From Hyphomonas sp. (GTDB lineage: Bacteria; Pseudomonadota; Alphaproteobacteria; Caulobacterales; Hyphomonadaceae): a stretch of 64,000 nt of DNA. Made by a program: the position numbers and the translations under genes. Shown in pieces: positions 18,904 through 29,117 of the stretch. The notes beneath the pieces are model-generated. The model saw only the letters and a list, made by a program, of their open reading frames with translations, was not told the origin of the DNA and searched no databases. Each line of letters opens with the position of its first letter. Positions within the stretch are counted from its first letter, which is position 1. The stretch lies in assembly GCF_013823385.1 (NCBI RefSeq), contig NZ_PNMA01000006.1:1-64000 (forward strand), written 5' to 3'.

Positions 18904-19626
18904 CTATGCCTGCCGCCGGGTCAGCGCGCCGATGAAGGAGTGCCGGTCGCCGGGGAAGGTCTGCCACACATGCGTCACGGGCATGCCGTTGAGCCATGTC
19001 CGCCGCTCCAGCATCAGGCAGGGGGCGCCCTCGGCAATGTCCAGATGCGCGGCGATGCCCCCCTCCGCCGCCACCGCGAAGATCCGGTGCTCGGCCTGCG
19101 ACCAGGGCACATGTCCCAGCAGCCAGGTGCCCGGCGGCGTCTCGGAGAAATCCTCCGCCTCAATCTCCGGCACGGCCGACAGGCTCACCAGCCGCCGCTC
19201 ATGGCCGAAGGGTTGCCCATCGGCCCGGTGAACCCCGCGCAGCTCGATCAGCCGCCCGTCCCTCCCGGCCAGCGCCGCCTCCTCCAGCCCCTTCGCTGCC
19301 CGCACCGCCCGGTGCAGCAGCTGGTAGCCATAGGCATGCCCCTTCCGCTCCAGGTCGAGCCGGATGTCGGGAATGTCGAGGATGGTCGAGTCGCTCGGCG
19401 GGTGCGCCACGAACGACCCCGCCCGCTTGCGCCGCACGATCAGCCCCCGGCTCGCCAGCTCGCTCACCGCCTTGTTCACCGTCATGCGGGAGCAGGCATA
19501 AATTTCCATCAGCTCGCGCTCGAGCGGGATGCGGTCATCTGGCTTCAGGGCGCCGGAAAGGATCTTCCGCTCGAGGTCCGAGCGGATGCGTTCGCTGACC
19601 GAAACTGTCTCGTTTGTGTCCGGCAT
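18904..19626 (-). CDS. hutC: Histidine utilisation repressor HutC (GntR family)
   Basis: 240-residue GntR/HutC-type regulator. The N-terminal winged helix is visible (SERIRSDLERKILSG, IPLERELMEIYACSRMTVNKAVSELASRGLIVRRK), then a UTRA effector-binding domain (IELRGVHRADGQPFGHERRLVSL to LMLERRTWLNGMPVTHVWQTFPG). HutC represses hut genes and is released by urocanate in known systems. I chose the ATG at 19626: the frame is open much further upstream, but that part overlaps hutF and reads through a repeat array, and 240 residues is the normal length. It lies downstream of hutF in the same direction. The predicted operator is at 21088-21099. Confidence 0.92.
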   Translation of the reverse strand: MPDTNETVSVSERIRSDLERKILSGALKPDDRIPLERELMEIYACSRMTVNKAVSELASRGLIVRRKRAGSFVAHPPSDSTILDIPDIRLDLERKGHAYGYQLLHRAVRAAKGLEEAALAGRDGRLIELRGVHRADGQPFGHERRLVSLSAVPEIEAEDFSETPPGTWLLGHVPWSQAEHRIFAVAAEGGIAAHLDIAEGAPCLMLERRTWLNGMPVTHVWQTFPGDRHSFIGALTRRQA

Positions 19627-19694
19627 TTGTCCCGAAGTGTCCTGTTTTGTCCCGGTTTGGCCGGAAGTGGCCGAAAATGGCATCGATTTTGTCA
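19606..19694 (-). repeat. Phased GGACA-type repeat array between hutF and hutC
   Basis: On the plus strand TGTC/TGGC units start at 19606, 19617, 19628, 19638, 19648, 19658, 19668, 19678 and 19690, a 10-12 bp period. On the coding (minus) strand they read GACA or GCCA. The array fills the gap between the hutF stop and the hutC start and runs into the first codons of hutC. It closely resembles the arrays at 8074 and 34609. Confidence 0.65.
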
Positions 19695-21062
19695 CGCCAG
19701 AAGCCGCCTGAGAGCGGCCTTGTAGCGCGCCTCGATTGCCGGGCGTTGAACATGTTGTCCACCGCATACGACGCGCTCTCCCCGCCTCCAGACCTCTGAG
19801 ATCGCTTGGCTTTTTCCCCGGAACACCCAAGCGTCCAGCAGGGCGTCTCCCCCATCTTCGGCTTCGGGCAGCGCGCCGGCGTTGATCGCCACGAAATCCG
19901 CCGGGTTGCCCGGCGCCAGCCCAGCAGGAATGCCCGCGGCCCGCCCGCCACCAGCCAGGGCGTGTTCAAACAGCGAGCGCCCCGTTGAGGCATAGCCCGC
20001 CCCGGTCATGGCATTGCGCGAGAGGCCTTTGAGTCTCTGGGAATATTCCAGCATCCGGAGCTCATCGGCCGCGTTGATCGACACATTGGAATCGGTGCCA
20101 ACGCCGTAGTGTCCGCCATAGGAAACAAAGGCGCGCCCATCGAAAATCCCGTCGCCCAAATTCGCCTCGGTCACCGGGCAAAGTCCCACCACCGCCCCGC
20201 TCTTTGCTATCCGGTGGATTTCCCGGTCGTTCGTATGCGTCGCATGTACAAGGCACCAGCGCCCGTCCACCGGCGCATTGTGCAGCAGCCACTCCACAGG
20301 CCGCGCGCCAGACCAGGCAAGGCAGTCCTCAACTTCCTTCACCTGTTCGGCGATATGGATGTGGACAGGCCCGGCCTTGTCCATCAACAGCAACGTCTTC
20401 AACTCGCCCGGCGTCACCGCGCGCAGGCTGTGCGGCGCGATGCCCAGCACAAAATCATGCTGATTGACCGTATGCTGTCCAACATCTTCCAGCAGCCCGG
20501 CAAAGCCCTCCAGGTCGCTCAGAAACCGTTTCTGGCCGTCGGCTGGCGGCTGGCCGCCAAAGCCCGAATGGGCATAAAAAACCGGCAGCAGCGTCAGCCC
20601 GATGCCTGTCTCTTCTGCAGCGCGCACGATCTGTCCGGCCATCTCTGCCGGGTCGTCATAGCGCTGCCCGTCCGGGGCGTTGTGGAGATAGTGAAACTCG
20701 CAGACCCGCGTAAACCCCGCCTCCAGCATCTCGGCATAGGCCATCGCCGTTATCGCGTGGATATCCTCCGGCCCAATCCGGCTGGCAAACCGGTAGAGTA
20801 GACTGCGCCAGGACCAGAAACTGTCCTGATCCTTTCCGCGCACTTCCGTCAGCCCGGACATCGCCCTCTGAAAGGCGTGGGAATGCAGGTTGGGCAGCCC
20901 TGGCAGCACCGTCCGCCCCCGAACCGCCCCCGAAGGAGGCGTCACACCTGTAGAAATTTTTTCGATCGCTCCGCCCGCAATCGTGATCTCGAGTCCCGTT
21001 GCCCAGCCGGACGGCAGCAAGCCGCAATCAAACCAGAGACGCTCTGAAGATTTCCCCGCCAC
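19692..21062 (-). CDS. hutF: Formimidoylglutamate deiminase HutF
   Basis: 456-residue amidohydrolase that converts N-formimidoyl-L-glutamate to N-formyl-L-glutamate and ammonia, the fourth step of the five-step histidine route. Metal ligands are visible in [23 protein letters not shown] and [15 protein letters not shown], the last being characteristic of HutF rather than HutI. The GTG start at 21062 has GGAGG eight bases upstream. It diverges from hutI across a short region carrying a HutC-type operator and is followed by hutC. Its presence, with hutG, predicts formate and glutamate as end products rather than formamide. Confidence 0.95.
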   Translation of the reverse strand: MAGKSSERLWFDCGLLPSGWATGLEITIAGGAIEKISTGVTPPSGAVRGRTVLPGLPNLHSHAFQRAMSGLTEVRGKDQDSFWSWRSLLYRFASRIGPEDIHAITAMAYAEMLEAGFTRVCEFHYLHNAPDGQRYDDPAEMAGQIVRAAEETGIGLTLLPVFYAHSGFGGQPPADGQKRFLSDLEGFAGLLEDVGQHTVNQHDFVLGIAPHSLRAVTPGELKTLLLMDKAGPVHIHIAEQVKEVEDCLAWSGARPVEWLLHNAPVDGRWCLVHATHTNDREIHRIAKSGAVVGLCPVTEANLGDGIFDGRAFVSYGGHYGVGTDSNVSINAADELRMLEYSQRLKGLSRNAMTGAGYASTGRSLFEHALAGGGRAAGIPAGLAPGNPADFVAINAGALPEAEDGGDALLDAWVFRGKSQAISEVWRRGERVVCGGQHVQRPAIEARYKAALRRLLA

Positions 21063-21087
21063 TGGACATCCCTCCGACTCTTCTATT

Positions 21088-21099
21088 ATGTCTATACAT
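21088..21099. promoter_or_regulatory. HutC operator between hutF and hutI
   Basis: ATGT-CTAT-ACAT inverted repeat in the short region between the divergent hutF and hutI starts. It resembles the TGTNTATACA-type site known for HutC in proteobacteria. Binding would control both operons. Confidence 0.65.
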
Positions 21100-21139
21100 A
21101 TTAAAAGAATATCGGCGCGAGCACAACGGGGAGCGGAGG

Positions 21140-22345
21140 ATGCCCAAAAAGCGTATCTGGACCAACGCCCGCCTCGCCACGATGTCGCCCCGCCTGCCCG
21201 GCCTCGGCATTGTCGAGAAGGGCGCCCTCGCCGCCGAGGGAGAGCGGATCACCTATGCCGGCTCGGCAGATGAGGCGCCCCCGACAGACGGGCATGAAGT
21301 CATCGATTGCGAAGGCCGCTGGCTGCTCCCCGGCCTGATCGACTGCCACACCCATCTCGTCTGGGCGGGCAGCCGCGCGCATGAGTTTGAACGCCGCCTC
21401 GCCGGGGCAAGCTATGAGGAAATCGCCCGCGCAGGCGGCGGCATCCGCGCCACAGTCAGCGCCGTCCGCGCCGCCAGCGAGGATCAACTCGTCGCCGAAA
21501 GCCAGCCCCGGCTTGACGCCCTGATCGCCGAAGGCGTCACCACAGTCGAGATAAAATCCGGCTACGGATTGAGTGTCGAACATGAATTGAAACAGCTCCG
21601 GGCCGCCCGCGCGCTCGCCAGGGTTCGCCCAATTGACATCGAAACCACACTGCTCGCCGCCCATGCCCTGCCGCCGGAATATGAAGGCCGCGCAGACGCC
21701 TATATTGATCTTGTCTGTACAGAGATTATACCGGCAGCGTCAGATGCGGGCTTGGCCAGCGCCGTTGACGCGTTCTGCGAAACCATTGGCTTCACGCCGC
21801 AACAGACAGACCGTGTGCTGACCGCCGCGCGCGCCCATGGCCTTGCGGTGAAGCTCCACGCAGACCAGCTCTCAAACCTGCAGGGCGGCGCCCTCGCCGC
21901 CGGCCATAATGCGCTGTCAGCGGATCATCTCGAATATCTCGATGACACCGGCATCGCCGCCATGGCCGCAGCGGGCACCGTCGCCGTCATGCTGCCCGGC
22001 GCCTATTACTTCCTGCGCGACACCCACGCCCCACCACTGGAAGCGCTGAGGAGGGCAGGTGTTTCCCTTGCGATTTCAACAGATTGCAACCCCGGCACCT
22101 CACCGCTCACCTCTATTCTCCTCGCCATGAATATGGGCGCCACCCTGTTCCGGATGACGGTGGAGGAATGCCTCCTCGGCACCACGCGCCACGCCGCCCG
22201 CGCGCTCGGCCTTCAGGATGAAACCGGAACACTCGAGGCCGGAAAGCTCTGCAATCTGAGCATCTGGGACATTGAGCGCCCCGCAGGACTCGTCAGCAAT
22301 ATGGGCCTCAACCGGCTCCACACCCGCATCTGGAGGGGCCAATGA
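21140..22345 (+). CDS. hutI: Imidazolonepropionase HutI
   Basis: 401-residue amidohydrolase that opens the imidazolone ring of 4-imidazolone-5-propionate to give N-formimidoyl-L-glutamate. The HxH metal site is in [12 protein letters not shown]; other signatures are [30 protein letters not shown] and [12 protein letters not shown]. The start at 21140 is preceded by GGAG/GGAGG and gives the normal length; the frame extends 47 codons upstream through the promoter region. First gene of the hutI-hutH-hutG-hutU operon, and its stop overlaps the hutH start by ATGA. Confidence 0.96.
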   Translation: MPKKRIWTNARLATMSPRLPGLGIVEKGALAAEGERITYAGSADEAPPTDGHEVIDCEGRWLLPGLIDCHTHLVWAGSRAHEFERRLAGASYEEIARAGGGIRATVSAVRAASEDQLVAESQPRLDALIAEGVTTVEIKSGYGLSVEHELKQLRAARALARVRPIDIETTLLAAHALPPEYEGRADAYIDLVCTEIIPAASDAGLASAVDAFCETIGFTPQQTDRVLTAARAHGLAVKLHADQLSNLQGGALAAGHNALSADHLEYLDDTGIAAMAAAGTVAVMLPGAYYFLRDTHAPPLEALRRAGVSLAISTDCNPGTSPLTSILLAMNMGATLFRMTVEECLLGTTRHAARALGLQDETGTLEAGKLCNLSIWDIERPAGLVSNMGLNRLHTRIWRGQ

Positions 22346-23883
22346 CCGCCATCACCCTGACACCCGGCGCCGTGCCCCTCTCCAGCTGGCGCGCCCTCTG
22401 GCAAGGCGCCACGCCCCGGCTTGATCCCTCCAGCGCAGACGCCATCTCCGCCAGCGCGGCTGCCGTCGCGCGCATCCTCGCCAAAGGCGAGCCCGTCTAC
22501 GGCATCAATACCGGCTTTGGAAAACTCGCCACCGTCCGCATTCCGGATGACCAGCTTGAAACCCTCCAGCGCAACATCGTCCTCTCCCATGCCGCCGGCG
22601 TTGGGGAACCTTCGCCTGCAAATATCGTCCGTCTGATGATGGCCCTGAAGATGGCCAATCTCGGCCAGGGCGCTTCGGGCGTCCGTGCAGAAGCCATTGC
22701 GCTGATGGAATCCATGCTCGCCGCTGACCTGCTGCCGCTTGTCCCCGCGCAGGGCTCGGTCGGCGCCTCGGGAGACCTCGCCCCCCTCGCCCATATGGCC
22801 TGCGCCATGATCGGGGCCGGTGAAGTGTTCCTGAAAGGCGAGCGGATGGACGCCGAAACAGGCTTTGCCAAAGCGGGCCTCGCGCCCCTTCCCGCGCTCG
22901 CCGCCAAGGAAGGCCTCGCCCTGCTCAACGGCACGCAATTCTCCACCGCCTGCGCCCTTGCCGGCCTGTTCGAGGCCGAACGCATCCTGCAATCCTCCCT
23001 CGTCACCGGCGCCCTCTCGACCGAGGCCGCCAAGGGCTCGGACGCTCCCTTCGACGCCCGCATTCACCAGCTGCGCGGCCATAAAGGCCAGATCGATTGC
23101 GCAGCTGTCCTGCGCGATCTGATGGCTGGCTCTGCCATCCGCGCGTCGCATCTGGAAAACGACACGCGCGTCCAGGACCCGTATTGCATCCGCTGCCAGC
23201 CCCAGGTCGCCGGCGCCGCGCTCACCCTGCTGCGCCAGGCCGCCGACACGCTGCTGACCGAAGCCAACGGCGTATCCGACAATCCACTGATCTTTCCGGA
23301 GACGGACGAAGCGCTTTCCGGCGGCAACTTTCATGCAGAGCCTGTCGCTTTTGCGGCAGACATGATCGCCATGGCCCTCTGCGAGATCGGCTCCATTGCC
23401 GAACGCCGCATCGCCATGCTGGTCGATCCTGCGCTCTCCGGCGTGCCCGCATTCCTGACGCCCCAGCCGGGCCTCAATTCCGGCTTCATGATCCCGCAGG
23501 TCACCGCTGCCGCCCTGGTCTCCGAGAACAAGCAGATGGCCTATCCCGCCAGTGTCGATTCCATCCCGACTTCCGCCAATCAGGAAGACCATGTCTCGAT
23601 GGCCGCTCATGGCGCGCGCCGCCTGCTGAAGATGGCGGAGAATGTGAATTATGTGCTCGGCATCGAGCTTATCGCCGCCGCGCAGGCGTGCGATTTCCAT
23701 GCGCCGCTGAAATCCAGCGTCGCGCTTGAATCCGTGCGCGCGCTCGTCCGGTCCAGAGTGCCACCCCTCGATCATGACCGCCTCATGCATCCGGATATTG
23801 AAGCCGCCACCATGCTCATCCGCACCGGCGCCGCACTCGGCAGTGTGCGGATCGCGCTCCCCTCTCTGGAGGCAGGCGCATGA
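22342..23883 (+). CDS. hutH: Histidine ammonia-lyase HutH
   Basis: 513-residue lyase that removes ammonia from L-histidine to give urocanate, the entry step of the pathway. The Ala142-Ser143-Gly144 triad in [14 protein letters not shown] forms the MIO electrophile by self-cyclisation, and Tyr53 in [13 protein letters not shown] is the catalytic tyrosine; both fall at the numbering known for the Pseudomonas enzyme. The QNDHVSM-like segment (NQEDHVSMA) is also present. Cytoplasmic homotetramer in the family. Overlaps both hutI and hutG by ATGA, indicating translational coupling. Confidence 0.97.
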   Translation: MTAITLTPGAVPLSSWRALWQGATPRLDPSSADAISASAAAVARILAKGEPVYGINTGFGKLATVRIPDDQLETLQRNIVLSHAAGVGEPSPANIVRLMMALKMANLGQGASGVRAEAIALMESMLAADLLPLVPAQGSVGASGDLAPLAHMACAMIGAGEVFLKGERMDAETGFAKAGLAPLPALAAKEGLALLNGTQFSTACALAGLFEAERILQSSLVTGALSTEAAKGSDAPFDARIHQLRGHKGQIDCAAVLRDLMAGSAIRASHLENDTRVQDPYCIRCQPQVAGAALTLLRQAADTLLTEANGVSDNPLIFPETDEALSGGNFHAEPVAFAADMIAMALCEIGSIAERRIAMLVDPALSGVPAFLTPQPGLNSGFMIPQVTAAALVSENKQMAYPASVDSIPTSANQEDHVSMAAHGARRLLKMAENVNYVLGIELIAAAQACDFHAPLKSSVALESVRALVRSRVPPLDHDRLMHPDIEAATMLIRTGAALGSVRIALPSLEAGA

Positions 23884-24698
23884 CCGGCTGGCTCACCATC
23901 CGCGAAGGCACACGCCCCCTTATCGTTGCCTTCCCGCACACCGGCACCAGCCTGCCGGAAGACATTGCCGGCCATTTCGTCTCGCCCGAGCGCGCCCGGC
24001 GCGATACTGACTGGTGGGTAGACCAGCTTTACGCTTTCGCCGCAGATATGGGCGCAACGATCCTCCACACGGCCATTTCCCGCTCCGTCATCGATGTAAA
24101 CCGTGATCCCTCCGGGGCCTCGCTCTATCCGGGCCAGAACACCACCACCCTCTGCCCCCTGACGACCTTTGATGGCGCGCCCCTCTACAAGCCGGGCCGG
24201 GAGCCGGACGATGCCGAAATTGAGCGCCGCCGCGCCGCCTTTCACACTCCCTATCATAAGGCCCTTGAAAGCCAGATCGCGCGCCTCCGCGCAGCCCATG
24301 GCGGGGTTGTCCTCTATGACGCTCATTCCATCCGCTCACAGATCCCGGACCTGTTCGACGGCCTGCTGCCGGTGTTCAATGTCGGCAGCAATTATCAGAC
24401 TACCTGCGCGCCGCCGCTCGCCGATAGGGTCACGGAAATCTGCGCAGCATCCGGCGAGCCGACCGTCCTTGACGGCCGTTTCCGGGGCGGCTGGACCGTG
24501 CGTCATCATGGTAAACCCACCAGCGGCGTTCATGCCATCCAGATGGAACTATCCTGCCGTGGCTATCTGCGTGAACCCATCGGCGCCGTCACCGATGACG
24601 ACTGGCCCGTGCCGTTTGACGCTGAATATGCAGCGCCGATGATCGAAACCCTGCGCCAGGTGCTCGACGCCTGTCTCGCTTTCGCCGAAACGCCCTGA
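23880..24698 (+). CDS. hutG: N-formylglutamate deformylase HutG
   Basis: 272-residue zinc hydrolase of the HutG/AstE-like family that releases formate from N-formyl-L-glutamate to give glutamate. Typical motifs: [11 protein letters not shown] near the N-terminus, [43 protein letters not shown] and [13 protein letters not shown]. Together with HutF it completes the two-step end of the pathway. It lies between hutH (ATGA overlap) and hutU (11-base gap). Confidence 0.95.
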   Translation: MTGWLTIREGTRPLIVAFPHTGTSLPEDIAGHFVSPERARRDTDWWVDQLYAFAADMGATILHTAISRSVIDVNRDPSGASLYPGQNTTTLCPLTTFDGAPLYKPGREPDDAEIERRRAAFHTPYHKALESQIARLRAAHGGVVLYDAHSIRSQIPDLFDGLLPVFNVGSNYQTTCAPPLADRVTEICAASGEPTVLDGRFRGGWTVRHHGKPTSGVHAIQMELSCRGYLREPIGAVTDDDWPVPFDAEYAAPMIETLRQVLDACLAFAETP

Positions 24699-24709
24699 GG
24701 AGAAACGCC

Positions 24710-26377
24710 ATGCCCTATCCCGCCAATGTCCTCGAAATCCGCGCGCCCCGGGGCACGGAGCTGAACGCAAAAAGCTGGCTGACCGAAGCCCCCCTCCGGA
24801 TGCTGATGAATAATCTTGATCCGGATGTGGCCGAACGCCCGGAAGACCTCGTCGTCTATGGCGGCATCGGCCGCGCCGCCCGCAGTTGGGAAGCCTTTGA
24901 CGCGATCGTCTCTACTCTGAAGCGCCTCAAGGACAATGAAACCCTCCTCATCCAGTCCGGCAAGCCGGTCGGCGTCTTCCGCACCCATGCCGATGCGCCC
25001 CGCGTGCTCCTCGCCAATTCAAACCTCGTTCCCCAATGGGCAAGCTGGGACCATTTCAACGAACTCGACCGCAAGGGCCTGATGATGTACGGCCAGATGA
25101 CAGCGGGCAGCTGGATCTATATCGGCGCGCAGGGAATCGTTCAGGGCACGTATGAAACATTCGTGGAGATGGGCCGCCAGCATCATGGCGGAAACCTGAA
25201 GGGCAAATGGCTGCTCACTGCCGGTCTCGGCGGCATGGGCGGCGCCCAGCCTCTGGCATCCGTCTTCGCCGGCGCCTCCTGTCTCGCCATCGAATGCCAG
25301 CTTTCCAGCATTGAGATGCGGCTACGCACCGGCTATCTCGATGCGTGGACGGACGATCTTGAAAAAGCCCTCGCCATGATCGCTGAAAGCTGCGCTTCAG
25401 GCATGCCAAAGTCTGTCGGCCTCCTGGGCAATGCCTGCGAAATTCTCCCGAAGATTCTGGAACTTGACCAACTTCCAGACCTGCTGACAGACCAGACGTC
25501 TGCTCATGATCCCGTCAACGGATACCTCCCCGAAGGCTGGCGGGTTGAAGATTGGAAAGCCCGCCGCCTCAGCGATCCCGGGGCCGTGGAGAAGGCCGCC
25601 CGCGCCTCGATGGCCAAACATGTGCGCGCCATGCTGGAATTCCAGAAGCGCGGCGTGCCGACTGTCGACTATGGCAACAACATCCGCCAGGTGGCGCTGG
25701 ATGAAGGCGTGGTGAACGCGTTTGATTTCCCCGGCTTTGTGCCCGCCTATATCCGGCCCCTCTTCTGCCGCGGCATCGGCCCCTTCCGCTGGGCCGCGCT
25801 CTCGGGCGATCCGGAAGACATTTACAGGACGGATCAGAAGGTGAAGGAGCTCATCCCGGACAATCCCCATCTCCACAACTGGCTGGACATGGCCCGTGAG
25901 CGGATCAAATTCCAGGGCCTGCCCGCGCGTATCTGCTGGGTGGGCCTCGGAGACCGCCACCGCCTCGGCCTCGCCTTCAACGAGATGGTGGCGAGCGGCG
26001 AACTCAAAGCCCCCGTCGTCATCGGGCGCGATCACCTCGATTCCGGCTCCGTCGCCTCCCCCAACCGCGAAACCGAAGCCATGAAGGATGGCTCCGATGC
26101 GGTCTCGGACTGGCCGCTCCTCAACGCCCTTCTTAACTGCGCATCCGGCGCCACCTGGGTTTCGCTGCATCATGGCGGCGGCGTCGGCATGGGCTATTCC
26201 CAGCATGCCGGCATGGTCATCTGCTGCGATGGCACAGAGGCCGCCGCCCGCCGCATAGAACGCGTCCTGTGGAACGATCCGGCCTCTGGCGTCATGCGCC
26301 ATGCCGATGCCGGCTATGACATCGCCATCGACTGCGCCCGCCAGCACGGACTTGACCTGCCCAGCCTCAAAGGCTGA
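24710..26377 (+). CDS. hutU: Urocanate hydratase HutU
   Basis: 555-residue NAD-containing lyase that hydrates urocanate to 4-imidazolone-5-propionate. Length and sequence are typical: [29 protein letters not shown] at the start (in parts), [32 protein letters not shown] (NAD-binding glycine-rich region), [11 protein letters not shown] and [25 protein letters not shown] lies just before the ATG (ctgaggagaaacgcc). Last gene of the hutIHGU operon. Confidence 0.97.
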   Translation: MPYPANVLEIRAPRGTELNAKSWLTEAPLRMLMNNLDPDVAERPEDLVVYGGIGRAARSWEAFDAIVSTLKRLKDNETLLIQSGKPVGVFRTHADAPRVLLANSNLVPQWASWDHFNELDRKGLMMYGQMTAGSWIYIGAQGIVQGTYETFVEMGRQHHGGNLKGKWLLTAGLGGMGGAQPLASVFAGASCLAIECQLSSIEMRLRTGYLDAWTDDLEKALAMIAESCASGMPKSVGLLGNACEILPKILELDQLPDLLTDQTSAHDPVNGYLPEGWRVEDWKARRLSDPGAVEKAARASMAKHVRAMLEFQKRGVPTVDYGNNIRQVALDEGVVNAFDFPGFVPAYIRPLFCRGIGPFRWAALSGDPEDIYRTDQKVKELIPDNPHLHNWLDMARERIKFQGLPARICWVGLGDRHRLGLAFNEMVASGELKAPVVIGRDHLDSGSVASPNRETEAMKDGSDAVSDWPLLNALLNCASGATWVSLHHGGGVGMGYSQHAGMVICCDGTEAAARRIERVLWNDPASGVMRHADAGYDIAIDCARQHGLDLPSLKG

Positions 26378-26389
26378 GCGGACCGCGCC

Positions 26390-26938
26390 TCAGGCCGGAT
26401 TGCCGGCATAGACCAGAGGCTCTGTCTCAAAGCCCAGATCCTGTGCTTTCTTCAGGATACGGTCGAGTGTCGCTTTCGGCGGCTCGGGATCTCGCGCGAG
26501 GATCCAGAGATACTTGCCGCTCGGCGCGCCGACCAGCACGGCCGAATAGTCCGGCTCCAGATGAAGCACCCAATAATCGCCTTCCGCAAAAGGCACCCAG
26601 GACGGGGCAAACTTCACCTTGAGTTTCGCCCCATTCGAGCCTTCCACGACACGTGCCTTGCCCTCGGCGACATCCTTCTCGCCATTTTCCTTGGTGCAGG
26701 TGTTGGTAACGGAAATCTTTCCGTCCGGTAGCTGAGCATATTCCGCCATGGCCGTCACACATCCGCGCTCAAACCAGTTGGGATAGCGCGCAATCTCATG
26801 CCATTTGCCAACATAGCGGTCGAGGTCCACCGAAACGACCGTTGGCAGCTCCGCGCTTGTCTGGCGATAGTCCGGCTGCGACATGCATGCCGCCAGCACT
26901 AGCGCAGAGAGCGGCATCAGCGCATATCCGAGTTTCAT
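26390..26938 (-). CDS. blc: Outer-membrane lipoprotein lipocalin (Blc-like)
   Basis: 182-residue bacterial lipocalin. The signal peptide MKLGYALMPLSALVLAAC ends in a lipobox. The first lipocalin motif is DLDRYVGKWHEIARYPNWFERGC; later VTNTCTKENG and the C-terminal YLWILARDPEP also match Blc. These proteins bind fatty acids or lysophospholipids in the cell envelope and are linked to membrane stress. I chose the ATG at 26938, with GGAG seven bases upstream, over the frame's first ATG at 26992, which lies within the upstream gene. It is downstream of the mipA-like gene in the same direction and probably in one operon with it. Confidence 0.9.
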   Translation of the reverse strand: MKLGYALMPLSALVLAACMSQPDYRQTSAELPTVVSVDLDRYVGKWHEIARYPNWFERGCVTAMAEYAQLPDGKISVTNTCTKENGEKDVAEGKARVVEGSNGAKLKVKFAPSWVPFAEGDYWVLHLEPDYSAVLVGAPSGKYLWILARDPEPPKATLDRILKKAQDLGFETEPLVYAGNPA

Positions 26939-26988
26939 ATCTGTCTCCATTCCTCTTGGGAAAATCATGATTGCGGGGCTTCGCCCCG

Positions 26989-27807
26989 TCACTGGAACGT
27001 ATAACTGATAAACGCGCCGAAAGTTGCCTGATCCTCATCCCCGCGAAGCTGCACCAGAGGCGCGTCTGCCGCGTCACCAGACAGCCGGTCATAGCCTGCC
27101 AGGAAAACCGCGCTCCACGCGCCGTCACGGCTCAGCGGAAGAATGACGGTCGCGCCCACCCCATAGGAATGCACCCCGCCGCCCGCCTGATATTGCGGCA
27201 GGCCGGAGGCGATGGCCTGAGCAGGCGTCACGCCGAAATAGGCCGCCGTATACTGATCATCCACCAGCCGCAGGCGCGGCCCGGCAGACCAGATCAGCGG
27301 GGGGCCGAGTTCGGTCCAAACCCCGCTCCAGCGCGCGCCGAGATCGGCCACCAGCCCGTCATGCCCGGATACTGCCTGGCGCAGCTCCGCGTTGAGCTTG
27401 ATGCCGCCCAGCCTGTATTCAACAAAGCCGCCCAGCTCGATGCTGGTATCGACATCACCCAGCCCGCGCAAATCGCCTGTCTTGCCACCGCTCAGCGCAA
27501 AGGTCTGATCGCCGCTGTCATCTCTGGAAAAGCGGATGCGGGCAATCGGCCCCGCGCGCAGGCGCTCGCCCTTCACTAGATTGTAGCCTGCTCCCTCCTG
27601 CACGGAGGCAAAGAAACGGTCGCCATATTTCAGCTGAACATTCGGCAGCAGTTTGAGGCTGTAATCATCATCGCCCTCATAGGAGGGGGAATAGAGCGCG
27701 CCCGTGCCAAGGGTCAGGGCCCAGCCATCGGTTGCGGGTTGCGATTGTGCGGCGGCCATTCCTGCGAATGCGGCGGCGGCGGCGCCTGAAATGAAAATGC
27801 GAACCAA
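26989..27807 (-). CDS. MipA/OmpV family outer-membrane protein
   Basis: 272-residue predicted beta-barrel. A signal peptide (IFISGAAAAAFAGMAAAQ) is followed by the MipA/OmpV pattern of alternating strands: LGTGALYSPSYEGDDDY, LLPNVQLKYGDRFFAS, GPIARIRFSRDD, LGGFVEYRLGGIKLNAEL, and a C-terminal aromatic ending (FISYTFQ). The start is TTG at 27807, supported by GGAGG five bases upstream. MipA proteins scaffold murein enzymes in E. coli, while other members are porin-like; the role here is open. It lies between a TetR gene and the lipocalin gene, all in one direction, so TetR control is possible. Confidence 0.88.
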   Translation of the reverse strand: MVRIFISGAAAAAFAGMAAAQSQPATDGWALTLGTGALYSPSYEGDDDYSLKLLPNVQLKYGDRFFASVQEGAGYNLVKGERLRAGPIARIRFSRDDSGDQTFALSGGKTGDLRGLGDVDTSIELGGFVEYRLGGIKLNAELRQAVSGHDGLVADLGARWSGVWTELGPPLIWSAGPRLRLVDDQYTAAYFGVTPAQAIASGLPQYQAGGGVHSYGVGATVILPLSRDGAWSAVFLAGYDRLSGDAADAPLVQLRGDEDQATFGAFISYTFQ

Positions 27808-27893
27808 TGGAACCTCCGGATCTGGCTCGCTTTACGGCGCGGCGAGGCGACTGGATCAGAAGGATACACAGCTTTCTGATGTGCCAGCCGGCG

Positions 27894-28535
27894 CTATTTC
27901 GCGATGCCGCGGAGCACGGTCTCGGCCGCAAAGGCAGCATATTCCCGGGCGAGTTCCTGCCCCACCTTCTTTTCCCCGATCATCTCGCGCAGCGTGATGC
28001 GGGTGGAGAAGATATACTGGCAGGCGCCATTGATCAGGAAGTAGACGTATTTGTAATCGACTTCGCGGAACTGCCCGGCGGCAATCCCGGCGGTGATGAT
28101 CTGCTTCTGCGCTTCGATCAGCGGCAGGAGGAAGCTCGACCAGATCAGCCGCGTACCTTCCGCTTCGGGATCATCCAGAAAGTGCTCCAGAAGGCGGTTG
28201 AGATAGGGAAAGCGGGCATAGGTGCGGATGATGCCCTGAATATGCACCCGCAGCTTGGTTGCCGGGTCGAGGTTCATCGCCATCAGCTCGGTCAGCTGCT
28301 TGATCGACTGGGCGGTGTCGCGCTGGGCCAGGGCCAGCAGCAGGCCATCCTTGGAGCCGAAATGGTATTTCACCAGCGGCGCCGTCACGCCGGCACGCTT
28401 GGCTATCTGGTGGAGGGAAACGTCGATGGAGCCGATTTCCGACATCAGCTCACCCGCTGCCTCCAGCAGCATTTCGCGCCCTGAACGTTCCGCTACGGCA
28501 TCCACCAATTCGATATTCTCCGGTGTGCCGGCCAT
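27894..28535 (-). CDS. TetR/AcrR family transcriptional regulator
   Basis: 213-residue regulator with an N-terminal helix-turn-helix of TetR type (LLEAAGELMSEIGSIDVSLHQIAKRAGVTAPLVKYHFGSKDGLLLAL, read in parts) and a helical ligand-binding C-terminal domain containing LLEHFLDDPEAEGTRLIW. It resembles TetR_C domains of the family including RutR/NicS-like proteins, but the ligand is unknown. The 86-base gap and shared direction suggest it governs the mipA-like and lipocalin genes and itself. I see no strong palindrome directly upstream. Confidence 0.9.
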   Translation of the reverse strand: MAGTPENIELVDAVAERSGREMLLEAAGELMSEIGSIDVSLHQIAKRAGVTAPLVKYHFGSKDGLLLALAQRDTAQSIKQLTELMAMNLDPATKLRVHIQGIIRTYARFPYLNRLLEHFLDDPEAEGTRLIWSSFLLPLIEAQKQIITAGIAAGQFREVDYKYVYFLINGACQYIFSTRITLREMIGEKKVGQELAREYAAFAAETVLRGIAK

Positions 28536-28735
28536 TTAAATACCACCCCTCACTTCGCGCTACTTGATGAACGAAAAGCCCAGGAGGCGCAAGCATGGGG
28601 CCGCCCGGCAGGGTGGCTGCGGAAAATCATTCCGCCTGCGGCTGAAACGGCCAGCTGCCCATAAGCATATGCCCGTGTTGACAGCAGGCGAGCGCCAAAC
28701 GACCCTGCGCGAAATCTTCAAGGGAGTCGCGCCAG

Positions 28736-29107
28736 ATGGCAGGCCACATTCTGAAATCGGCGGCAGCGGGCAGGGTCCTGCTCCTGGCCGGGGTTGCCCT
28801 TCTGGCGGGCTGCTCCAGAGAGACCGGCGAAGCGCCCGCCCCTTCAGAGGTCAGCGCCCCGATGCCGGGCCGCCAGATCGCTGAAAATCTCTGCGCGGGG
28901 TGCCATGCCATTGGTCTTGAAGGCGAAAGCCCCCATGCCGATGCCCCGCCTTTCCGCACGCTTTCGGAAAAATATCCGGTCCGCCTGCTGGAAGAGGCGC
29001 TCGCCGAAGGCATTACGGTGGGCCATGAAGATATGCCGGAATTTCAGCTGGAGGCCGACCAGGTGGAACAGCTGATCCTCTATCTGGAATCCATCCAGGC
29101 GAAGTAG
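28736..29107 (+). CDS. Lipoprotein c-type cytochrome
   Basis: 123-residue monohaem cytochrome c. A signal peptide with lipobox LLAGC (Cys26) would anchor it to a membrane facing the periplasm. The haem-binding motif CAGCH is at 53-57 and Met100 in HEDMPEFQL is the likely sixth ligand. Size and spacing fit the cytochrome c class I fold. It stands alone, with no oxidase or dehydrogenase gene next to it, so its redox partner is unknown. Confidence 0.88.
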   Translation: MAGHILKSAAAGRVLLLAGVALLAGCSRETGEAPAPSEVSAPMPGRQIAENLCAGCHAIGLEGESPHADAPPFRTLSEKYPVRLLEEALAEGITVGHEDMPEFQLEADQVEQLILYLESIQAK

Positions 29108-29117
29108 AAGCCCCCCA

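Noticed and set aside
19627-19830. Longer N-terminus for HutC (68 extra residues)
   Set aside because: The extra part overlaps hutF and reads through the repeat array; the 240-residue form matches the normal family length.
22213-23790. 525-codon open frame opposite hutH
   Set aside because: Antisense to an unmistakable histidine ammonia-lyase.
28564-28884. 106-codon frame on the plus strand before the cytochrome c gene
   Set aside because: It overlaps the cytochrome coding region in another frame and is Arg/Gly/Pro-rich without motifs.
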